Positions 45,870-52,969 of a stretch of DNA of 64,000 bases are shown piece by piece (position 1 is the first letter of the stretch; each line of letters begins with the position of its first letter). The stretch is taken from contig NZ_VOHD01000006.1 in the NCBI RefSeq assembly GCF_007859395.1, forward strand, positions 1 to 64,000. Direction: 5' to 3'. This stretch comes from Planomicrobium sp. CPCC 101110. Its GTDB lineage: Bacteria > Bacillota > Bacilli > Bacillales_A > Planococcaceae. Both the position numbers and the translations under genes were made by a program. A model generated the notes under the pieces. The model saw only the letters and a program-made list of their open reading frames with translations, did no database searches and was not told the origin of the DNA.

Positions 45870-46966
45870 CGAAAGACAAAACAGCAGGGAGGAGGCTCCT
45901 GCGTAAAAGTTTATTTTCTTTTTATCGATATTTGATCTTCTTTCTTCTAATTGCCTTTGTTGTCACCTGCAGCTTTTTTTTATTTTTAAATTCAATAGAT
46001 ATTAAAGAGGAATTGATAATAGATAACGCTAGTACTACCTTTTTCAATATTTTGTTTTTGACCTTGGTTTTCACATTAATAGACGGTCTCCGCAGAAAAA
46101 TCACTGTGGAACGCCCGGTCAAACGAATTTTGGAAATGACACACAGAATCTCTGAAGGAGATTTTAATATAAATAACGAGCCTTTTCGAACGTCTGGAAA
46201 GGGAAATGAGTTTGATCTTATTATTGAAAATTTTAACAAAATGGCAAAAGAGTTATCCGGCATAGAGACGCTAAGAACGGATTTTGTCGCCAATGTATCC
46301 CATGAATTAAAAACACCACTGGCGATCATACAAAATTACGGGACCATGCTGCAAGCGCCTGATTTGGCTGATGAAAAACGGCTGGAATATGCAAAAGGAC
46401 TGACAGAAGCTTCTCGTCGTTTGGCGGATTTAATAACCAATATTCTTAAACTGAATCGACTTGAAAACCAGCAAATTTTTCCTGAAGAGCAAAAATATGA
46501 TTTGGGTGAACAACTTTGCGAATGCTTTCTTTCTTTTGAAAGCATATGGGAAAAGAAGAATCTTGAAATCGAAACCGATATTGCAGAGGATATAGCCATA
46601 AACGCTGATCCCGAATTAATGAGCCTTGTATGGAATAACCTGCTTTCAAATGCAATTAAATTCACAAAACCGGGAGGCAGAATTTCGGTAAGCTTGAAAA
46701 GCGACAATGATACAGCTGTTGTTCAAATATCGGATACCGGTTGTGGAATGAGCGCCGAAGTTGGTGCGCATATCTTTGAAAGATTTTATCAAGGTGATAC
46801 TTCTCACGCAACACAAGGGAATGGTCTGGGTCTTGCACTCGTAAAACGGGTCATAGACATTATGAAAGGTGAAATTTCTGTACAAAGCAAATTGGGGGAA
46901 GGCAGTACTTTCATAGTGCGATTAAGGAGAAGAACAGATGGAGCGGGCCAAGAAAACGACAGATAA
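45866..46966 (+). CDS. Membrane histidine kinase (VanS-like)
   Basis: A 366-residue kinase with two membrane segments (about 20-42 and 58-73) joined by a very short outer loop, then a HAMP region, an H-box DFVANVSHELKTPLA with His146, an N-box WNNLLSNAIKF, and G-boxes DTGCGMS and GNGLGLALVK. The short sensor loop suggests it detects its stimulus in or at the membrane, possibly through a partner such as the ABC transporter or small membrane proteins. The GTG start overlaps the regulator stop. A decayed relative lies at 51666-52500. Confidence 0.9.
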   Translation: MTKDKTAGRRLLRKSLFSFYRYLIFFLLIAFVVTCSFFLFLNSIDIKEELIIDNASTTFFNILFLTLVFTLIDGLRRKITVERPVKRILEMTHRISEGDFNINNEPFRTSGKGNEFDLIIENFNKMAKELSGIETLRTDFVANVSHELKTPLAIIQNYGTMLQAPDLADEKRLEYAKGLTEASRRLADLITNILKLNRLENQQIFPEEQKYDLGEQLCECFLSFESIWEKKNLEIETDIAEDIAINADPELMSLVWNNLLSNAIKFTKPGGRISVSLKSDNDTAVVQISDTGCGMSAEVGAHIFERFYQGDTSHATQGNGLGLALVKRVIDIMKGEISVQSKLGEGSTFIVRLRRRTDGAGQENDR

Positions 46967-47834
46967 ATTTCTTTTTCCTAGCAATGTTTTCAAAGTTCTT
47001 TTGACGTTATTGTCGGCATCAGTCCTTGTATATATTTTTTTATGGGGAAACCAATTTTCGCCTGTTGCTTATATGGGCTATGTAGTGTCGGCATATACAC
47101 TCATAATAATGGTTGTCGGCATTCCCTCTGTAATCAAAAGCGGGAAACTGCTAGTTTACAACAATCCTTTTGGCTCGCGTTTTTTAACTGAAGTAAACTA
47201 TCGGGCCATGCTTTTTATGTACTCCGGAATGGCAATCAATTTATTGTATGTCTTATTCAACGTGGTGACTTGCTTTATATATCATTCTATTTGGTACGGG
47301 GCTGTAGCAATCTATTACATGGTTCTCAGCTTGATCTATTTTGTCCTCATAAGAAAGTCTCGGAAGATATTCAGTCAGGAACAAGGTGTTGGACGGCAAA
47401 TACAGGAACTTTATAGCTATCGGTTATGCGGGTTTCTTTTATTCTTGCTTAACCTCACAATGACAGGAATCGTTTTTCAAATAATATGGCAGGACAAAAG
47501 CTATGTATATGTAGGTTTGGTAATTTATGGGGCAGCAGGGTTTACATTTTGTCGCTTGTTTATCGTGATTGTGAATATGGTAAAATTTCGTAAAAAAAAT
47601 AGTCCGATACTTACAGCCGTAAAAATGATGAATTTTGTATCTGCTTTGATGTCGCTTTTTGTTTTACAAACCGCTATGTTTGCTGAATTTGGTGGTGGAG
47701 ATATTTTTCGAAGAGTTATGAATGCACTTACGGGCGCCATCATCTGCTTTATTGTCATTTACATGGCAGCTTATATGGTTCTCCAAGCAAATAAAAAACT
47801 AAAAACGATCATGATTAACAGTTCGAAAACATAA
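46938..47834 (+). CDS. Polytopic membrane protein of unknown function, linked to the two-component system
   Basis: A 298-residue protein with seven or eight hydrophobic segments and no recognised catalytic motif. It overlaps the end of the kinase gene by 29 bp, so it is translated with it. This position suggests an accessory sensor or a target of the system. I do not recognise the family; cysteines and charged loop residues are few. Confidence 0.75.
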   Translation: MERAKKTTDKFLFPSNVFKVLLTLLSASVLVYIFLWGNQFSPVAYMGYVVSAYTLIIMVVGIPSVIKSGKLLVYNNPFGSRFLTEVNYRAMLFMYSGMAINLLYVLFNVVTCFIYHSIWYGAVAIYYMVLSLIYFVLIRKSRKIFSQEQGVGRQIQELYSYRLCGFLLFLLNLTMTGIVFQIIWQDKSYVYVGLVIYGAAGFTFCRLFIVIVNMVKFRKKNSPILTAVKMMNFVSALMSLFVLQTAMFAEFGGGDIFRRVMNALTGAIICFIVIYMAAYMVLQANKKLKTIMINSSKT

Positions 47835-47868
47835 TACAATCATTTCATGAACAATAAGCAGGCATACT
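47826..47868 (+). promoter_or_regulatory. Weak hexamer-repeat promoter before the second small membrane protein
   Basis: AAAACA (47826), CAATCA (47837) and TGAACA (47848) follow the 11-bp period; CATACT begins 9 bp after the last one. The match is partial, and the first hexamer overlaps the end of the preceding gene. Confidence 0.4.
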
Positions 47869-47896
47869 ATAGTTATGAATCAAAGGAGGAGAGCAA

Positions 47897-48274
47897 ATGG
47901 ATAATAAAAATGAATTTTTCTCATATACGTATTCAGGAAAACAGCAGGAAGAAATCAAACATATCATTAAAAAATATGCGCCTCTAGAAGAAAATAAAAT
48001 GACCCAGTTAAAGAAGTTGGACAAAAGAGCAGAACGGCCTGGAATGATTGCGGCATTGATTATTGGCTTAATGGGTTCCGTTTTATTAGGCTTAGGATTA
48101 TGCTGTATCTTGATCTGGTCAGATTTATTTGCTCTTGGAGTAGCTATCGGAGTAATCGGAATAGCTTCTATGGCAGCAGCCTATCCCGTTTACACAAAAA
48201 TGACGATGAAACGGCGGGAAAAACTAGCTCCTCAAATTATGGAGTTGAGCAATGAATTGATGAATCAAAAGTAA
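47897..48274 (+). CDS. Small membrane protein with helical N-terminus, paralogue of the one at 44465
   Basis: A 125-residue protein with a charged helical N-terminal region (about 1-50), then a two-helix hydrophobic hairpin (about 52-98) and a basic tail. The hairpin resembles the second half of the protein at 44465. ATG 47897 is preceded by AAAGGAGGAG. It ends the two-component gene group; a terminator follows. Confidence 0.75.
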   Translation: MDNKNEFFSYTYSGKQQEEIKHIIKKYAPLEENKMTQLKKLDKRAERPGMIAALIIGLMGSVLLGLGLCCILIWSDLFALGVAIGVIGIASMAAAYPVYTKMTMKRREKLAPQIMELSNELMNQK

Positions 48275-48319
48275 GCCGGCACAACCGATCAAAATATTCA
48301 ATAAGAGCTGTAAGCTGAT

Positions 48320-48355
48320 GTAGCCACCTTATCTTTACGATTAGGTGGCTTTTAC
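48320..48355 (+). terminator. Intrinsic terminator after the two-component gene group
   Basis: AGCCACCT (48322-48329) pairs with AGGTGGCT (48343-48350), followed by TTTTA. Confidence 0.75.
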
Positions 48356-48683
48356 TATGATTAAACCAATTTTTTATTTTCTTATCCTCGTTCAATAAAA
48401 ATGAAAGTTGGCTTACCAATGACTTCTGATTTGTATTAGTTTTATAAACAGTAAAAAATAATGCATATTTTGAGAAGATTCTAAGGGGGGAGCGGAATCA
48501 TCAAAAATAAGATTTCAAAGAGAAAGTAAACAACTCTTGTGAAGAAATGAAGCTTGAATATGAAAGGTGTATTGCTTGCCGCATCCACGAGCGCATCGAT
48601 TAAAAATTGATTGGTATAAGCAGGTTTTTGGGTTTATACCAGTCCATTGGCTGCATTAAGAAATCTTTTTAACAGCATGAACT
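48356..48683. other. Intergenic region between convergent genes, nothing recognised
   Basis: About 330 bp of AT-rich sequence between the two-component group and the minus-strand membrane protein gene. No supported frame or repeat was seen. Confidence 0.45.
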
Positions 48684-49487
48684 TCATTTGATTTTAGAAC
48701 AATTAATTAGATTACTGAAGATCTTGAATTTAGGAGATAGTTGGTATTCAAGGTAGCTTAAAAGGCAGAAGAAGGATGCTCCGACCAAGTTAACAAAAAG
48801 GTCGCTCATGGTATCGTAGAGGCCTATATCAAGATAACCATCAAGAGCAAGATTTTGTCCATTTACAGATACATCATTTATATTGTTAAAGACGGTCATT
48901 GCTTGTGTGGATTCATTGATTTTCATGGAATTGATCGTCTGTATAATCGTGTCCTTCTGCATATCTCTTCCAAAAAAGGTGTCCATCGTAATTTCATAGA
49001 ACTCCCATAAAACACCCACAGTCATAGAGAAACAAAATGCTGTGATAATAAAATAGATCGATTTGGCAGCCTGCCTACCAGAATGATTTTGTTCACTAAT
49101 TAATTTCAGCAGTATATATCCTAACGCAGCAAATAGAAATCCGTTTACAGTATGCAGCATCGTATCCCAGTAAGGGAATTTTATGTAAAAGGCATTGATT
49201 TCACCAAGCAGCATCGATGCGAATATAAATAATTGAATTGTTACAAATAAGAGAGCTGATAGTTTAAATTTTAAAAAGTTTTCAATTAGTAAAGGTAAGT
49301 TGAACAAGAACAAGATTTTAAGACAAGTTGCCACATCATTTGAGTTCCCTTGCACCGCGGCATGGATCAATGTGGTGCCGACTAAGAGATGTAAACTCAC
49401 AGAAATTGATATTGCAAATAAACCTCTTGGTTTAGAGATTCGGTCATCTTGATGATTATCGATAGTTAAGTCAGTTGTAGCTCTCAA
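48684..49487 (-). CDS. Multispanning membrane protein, DUF2238/YjdF-like
   Basis: A 267-residue protein with seven or so hydrophobic segments. The segment FPYWDTMLHTVNGFLFAALGY and the later VGVLWEFYEI and YDTMSDLFVNLVGASF patterns are typical of DUF2238 (YjdF-like) membrane proteins, whose Asp/His/Glu residues in membrane positions are conserved but of unknown role. Its promoter (site D) is the clearest example of the four-hexamer type in this window, which ties it to the same regulon. Confidence 0.7.
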   Translation of the reverse strand: MRATTDLTIDNHQDDRISKPRGLFAISISVSLHLLVGTTLIHAAVQGNSNDVATCLKILFLFNLPLLIENFLKFKLSALLFVTIQLFIFASMLLGEINAFYIKFPYWDTMLHTVNGFLFAALGYILLKLISEQNHSGRQAAKSIYFIITAFCFSMTVGVLWEFYEITMDTFFGRDMQKDTIIQTINSMKINESTQAMTVFNNINDVSVNGQNLALDGYLDIGLYDTMSDLFVNLVGASFFCLLSYLEYQLSPKFKIFSNLINCSKIK

Positions 49488-49558
49488 CGCATATCACCTC
49501 CATGTAATTTGACTATAAGAATCTAAAGTTTATTCATATTTTTTATTTTTACATTCGG

Positions 49559-49612
49559 ATTATATGGAATAGATGTTTAGGAGTTGTCAGTGAAATGTTT
49601 GCAAATTGTTAA
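49559..49612 (-). promoter_or_regulatory. Four-hexamer response-regulator promoter (site D, DUF2238-like gene)
   Basis: On the minus strand TTAACA, CAAACA, CTGACA and TAAACA begin at 49612, 49601, 49590 and 49579. Nine bases after the last hexamer lies a perfect TATAAT (49564-49559). The gene start follows about 70 bases downstream. Confidence 0.75.
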
Positions 49613-49741
49613 TGGAGAATAGGTAAGGTGGCAAGCAGTGCACCTTATGATAATGCGTGGTCTGTAAGATTTCGACAGGTGAATTTATTACAGTGAGGAT
49701 AAATTTTAAAATACAGCCCTACAGATCGGCCGGAAATGTCA

Positions 49742-49795
49742 AAGAGCCAAAGATGCTGAACCTTTATAAATAAGGGTTCAGCATCTTTGGCTCTT
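49742..49795. repeat. Perfect 21-bp inverted repeat (hairpin) in an intergenic region
   Basis: The arms 49742-49762 and 49775-49795 pair without mismatch around a 12-base loop. There is no T run on either side, so it is not a normal terminator. It lies between the DUF2238-like promoter and the decayed MFS gene; the rest of 49613-49941 holds no gene. Confidence 0.7.
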
Positions 49796-49941
49796 AAAAA
49801 ATTTATAGAAGTCTGAAAGGGGGATGGAAGCTTAGTTGTTTATCAAGTAATAAAAATACTGGACATTCTATCAGTTTCCTTACTATTCGATTCGAAGTGC
49901 ATGCGTATCTGTAAGTTCAAAATAGAACGCTCAACTATTTC

Positions 49942-50474
49942 TCAATCATTCGGATTTTGAGTAGCAAGTTTTCCATTCCCGACAAAAAGAGAGGCAAAAA
50001 CAGCCACAGCAAGTAAGGCTGCTGAAAGAACAAATAATACATTCAGACTATCGATAAACAAATTCAGCAAATCACTATAAACTTCAGGAGAGAGGCCGCT
50101 TCCATTGCGTAATAATTCTTGTATATTCAGCGATAAGGCGGAAGCATATTCCGGATTTTCATCTATCGTTGCTTGCAAGTTCGTTGCCAATCGATTGTTC
50201 AGGACAGCTCCCAAAACACTCACTCCAATTGTAGCTCCTAGTGAACGGAACAGGTTGATGGAAGCTGTTGCAGAACCGATATCCTCTTTGGGAACGAGTT
50301 CTTGCGTTAATGTAGTTAAAGTAGGCATCAACATTCCCATGCCTGCCCCTAAAATACCAGCACAAACGCCAAAGAGAACAAGAGAGCTGTCAGCCGAAAT
50401 AGTCAGAACAAAAAGAATCCAGCGATCATCGTAAACAAACTCACGACTAAAATGGTTCTGTATTGGATTTTCAT
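49942..50474 (-). pseudogene. Remnant of a DHA2-type MFS drug transporter (N-terminal part lost, frameshifted)
   Basis: The 132-codon open part encodes the C-terminal end of an EmrB/QacA-type pump (MGMLMPTLTTLTQELVP and a final membrane helix). Immediately upstream the protein continues as VLTISADSS...GAGMG, then as MKIQYRTILVVSLFTMIAGFF in another frame. One T missing from a T5 run near 50415 explains the shift. Stops and no homologous sequence occur before 50474, so most of the gene is gone. Confidence 0.8.
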
Positions 50475-50553
50475 ATAGAACGACTAGTTTTCATAATAGA
50501 TAAATGTAGCAAAATGCGTATAGTAATGAAGCAAAAGGGGATATAGGTCCGTT

Positions 50554-50982
50554 CTAGCTTAGATGAGAGGTGGAGCATTGTTCAAGAGTGTGCAGGGCGG
50601 TTGAAAGCCTTTCAGCAAATTGATCCGGGGGCTCTATTGATTCTATGAAAAATACGATAAGATGAGGATGGTTTCCTTGCGATTGTCTGTAGGTGCTCGG
50701 AAATGGAAGTTGATGGTCTTGGAGAGCGTAAGCGAATGTTGGAAATTCTTCGGGAAGAAGAAGGATTTCTGCCTGGTTAAAGGCAAAACCATTCTCCTGT
50801 AGCCGTTCAAATGACATGTGATGATTAAGCTGACAATTGATGCAGACATGGCCATCATGGATTGAAATGGTTCTTTTCTTTTTAAGGATGCATTTTTCTT
50901 CACACAAGATCATATTTGCTTTTAAGAGAAAAGTTACTTTTTCTGCAATTGTCTCCATTTGGTTCATCGTATACACATCCAT
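50554..50982 (-). CDS. Hypothetical protein with a possible metal-binding cysteine cluster
   Basis: A 142-residue protein with Cys27, Cys31, His42, His45, Cys47 and Cys50 (CEEKC and CINC) near the N-terminus, which could bind a metal. No signal or membrane segment. The start is uncertain: ATG 50982 has AACCAGGA directly upstream, and ATG 50967 is an alternative. I do not recognise the family. Confidence 0.5.
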   Translation of the reverse strand: MDVYTMNQMETIAEKVTFLLKANMILCEEKCILKKKRTISIHDGHVCINCQLNHHMSFERLQENGFAFNQAEILLLPEEFPTFAYALQDHQLPFPSTYRQSQGNHPHLIVFFIESIEPPDQFAERLSTALHTLEQCSTSHLS

Positions 50983-51039
50983 TCCTGGTTTATTTCATGA
51001 GCGTTCTGAATTACTTCCATTGACTTAACAGCAAATTGT

Positions 51040-51384
51040 TTACTTATAGCACTTTAGAAGGAACGATTCCGTCTCTTTGGTTGCTCGCATTTTATGATGA
51101 GGCATGAGACGATGAATTTCTTCCACCATAGTCCGGCCGACTCCTTCTCCGCGATGGGAAGGATTAACAGAAGCATGTTGGACCGTGACAAAGTCTTCCT
51201 TTACTTCAACACCGATCAATCCAATAATATCTTCTTGGTATTTCCATAGGTAAAACTGCCAGTCCGGAGCAAGATTATATTGTTTCATCGTTTGCAGAAG
51301 ATTTTTAAGCGTCCGCTCTTTTGGCATAAATGACAGCAAGCCCATAGCGATTTTTTCATATGATTTTTTGTATTTGATTAACAT
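51040..51384 (-). CDS. ribT: RibT-like GNAT-family N-acetyltransferase
   Basis: A 114-residue protein starting MLIKYKKSYEKIAMGLLSFMP, with WQFYLWKYQEDIIGLIGVEV and the acetyl-CoA loop NPSHRGEGVG. This closely matches RibT, the GNAT protein of the B. subtilis riboflavin operon, whose acetylated substrate is unknown. Here it stands alone without rib genes. ATG 51384 is preceded by AAGGAGATGGAG; earlier in-frame starts overlap that site. It lies downstream of hexamer-repeat site E. Confidence 0.8.
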   Translation of the reverse strand: MLIKYKKSYEKIAMGLLSFMPKERTLKNLLQTMKQYNLAPDWQFYLWKYQEDIIGLIGVEVKEDFVTVQHASVNPSHRGEGVGRTMVEEIHRLMPHHKMRATKETESFLLKCYK

Positions 51385-51526
51385 ACACTCCATCTCCTTC
51401 ATCATTTTATGTTTTCAAAAAGGCTTTTTACACTTTCCATTAAAAAAATCGATGGCACTTATGCTTTCTTTTCTGCTAAAAACACATCAATAGTTATCTC
51501 TTGACTATAGTTTCTTTAATAATTGT

Positions 51527-51580
51527 ATTATTTCTTGATTTTGTTTGAGAAATGTCAAAAAAATGTTTTTGAAATGTTAA
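51527..51580 (-). promoter_or_regulatory. Four-hexamer response-regulator promoter (site E, upstream of ribT)
   Basis: On the minus strand TTAACA, AAAACA, TTGACA and CAAACA begin at 51580, 51569, 51558 and 51547; AATAAT lies 9 bp after the last (51532-51527). The ribT start is about 140 bp downstream, a rather long leader. Confidence 0.65.
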
Positions 51581-51665
51581 ATGTGATATTCAGTCTATTA
51601 ACATAGTTTTTATAGATAAGATAAAGTCCGTTACCTAATGAATTTAAAATTTATCGCATTGTTAT

Positions 51666-52500
51666 ATGGAAGAACAAAATTACATGGAAGAGGCGAACAG
51701 TTGCATACTGGGTCATCATTTCCTTGGTTTTTCTCGGATAAGTGCAAGTCAGCGGCATGTGGCTTATGACAAGCCAATGTCGATCCTTAGCAAGGCGGAA
51801 AAAATGGCGGAAGGCGATTGTTCTGTCCGGATTTCGCCTCTTCGCAAGGATGGCAAAAAGGATTATGTGGAAGTGATGATTGAAGAGTCCAATGCTATGC
51901 TGTAGCATTGCAAAAAAGATCTGACAAAGGAAAAGGAATATATGGAGACGATCATAACACCCTCTAAAAAGTTGACTACATTGGTGACTAATATTCTCAA
52001 GTTTAATAAGGTGGAGAATAAGGAAATCATATCGTCAGCAAACCCTTATAATGTATGCCGGCAACTTATCGATTGTGCATTGTCCTTTGAAGAGTCATGG
52101 GAGCAAAAGAACAATGCATTTATCGCAGAAGTTGAAGAGCGGGCAATGATTCATGCAGATGAGGAGATGTAAGAAATTGTCTGGAACAACTTGCTTGCCA
52201 ATGCCGTGAAGTTTATTGACCCTGGCGGCACACTCAAACTAACGCAGACATCAGATGCTGATAAGGTAACGGTTATAATAGAAGATAATGGACCGGGAAT
52301 GAGCGAAGAGACAATCAAGCACATTTTCGATAAATTTTATCAGGGCCGACAGTTTCCATTCGAAAAAAGGCAATGGGCTCGGCCTCGCGCTATCTTTGAA
52401 GGTGATTGATTTACTGGCCGGCCGGATATCAGTGAAGAACCTTCCAGGATCGGGAACAGCATTTACAATTGTTCTAAAGACAAAAAAGAGTATTGATTAG
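51666..52500 (+). pseudogene. Decayed VanS-like histidine kinase
   Basis: Pieces of one kinase can be read in order: a HAMP-like segment ILSKAEKMAEGDCSVRI, then TTLVTNILKFNKVENKE, CALSFEESWEQKN, WNNLLANAVKFIDPGG, DNGPGMSEETIKHIF and, in another frame, GLALSLKVIDLLAG and the end of the G2 region. Stops at 51903-51905 and 52170-52172 and a frameshift near 52370 break it; the phospho-acceptor histidine region and the membrane part are missing. It is similar to the intact kinase at 45866. No response regulator remains beside it. Confidence 0.88.
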
Positions 52501-52591
52501 GCTTACCAGATGCTAAGCAGTTTCAGACCCTAGAAAAACAGGGATTGGAACTGCTTTTTATTTTGTTGTCATGATTTTTTAAAAAAACCAA

Positions 52592-52645
52592 TTAACATTT
52601 CCCACACATATCTTTGACATCTTACAAACAACTGAGAGACATAAT
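52592..52645 (+). promoter_or_regulatory. Four-hexamer response-regulator promoter (site F, distal MMPL promoter)
   Basis: TTAACA, CACACA, TTGACA and CAAACA start at 52592, 52603, 52614 and 52625; CATAAT lies at 52640-52645, 9 bp after the last hexamer. Confidence 0.72.
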
Positions 52646-52709
52646 CGAAGAGTCAAAGAGATTAACCATTCAAATTCGTTTTATAAAAATACTTTTAAAA
52701 GCGTATCAT

Positions 52710-52763
52710 TTAACATTTCATAAACATTTCTTTGACATTCCACAAACAAATTGACGCGATAAT
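52710..52763 (+). promoter_or_regulatory. Four-hexamer response-regulator promoter (site G, proximal MMPL promoter)
   Basis: TTAACA, TAAACA, TTGACA and CAAACA start at 52710, 52721, 52732 and 52743; GATAAT lies at 52758-52763. It is a near-duplicate of site F, 118 bp further downstream. Confidence 0.75.
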
Positions 52764-52837
52764 CCTAGTGGTTGAAGAAATAATCAAACGCAAAGAAAGG
52801 TGAATTTAGGAAACCCACTAAGTAAAGGAGAAATGAG

Positions 52838-52969
52838 ATGACGGCAATAATGAAATTAATAGCAGGTTTTTTAACAACAGCATTAGTGTTTTCAGTAATT
52901 TCTGGACAAGTATTGACGAAAAAAAGAAATCAAAAGGAGGAAGAGGAAAATGGCGAAAATTTTATATAA
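52838..52969 (+). CDS. 43-residue putative membrane peptide upstream of the MMPL exporter
   Basis: A 44-codon frame: Met start, one hydrophobic helix (about residues 5-27), then a highly charged tail (KKRNQKEEEENGENFI). AAAGGAGAAATGAG precedes ATG 52838. Its last 20 bases overlap the start of the MMPL gene, and the MMPL ribosome binding site lies inside its charged-tail codons. It could be a leader controlling MMPL translation, a small partner of the exporter, or both. Confidence 0.65.
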   Translation: MTAIMKLIAGFLTTALVFSVISGQVLTKKRNQKEEEENGENFI

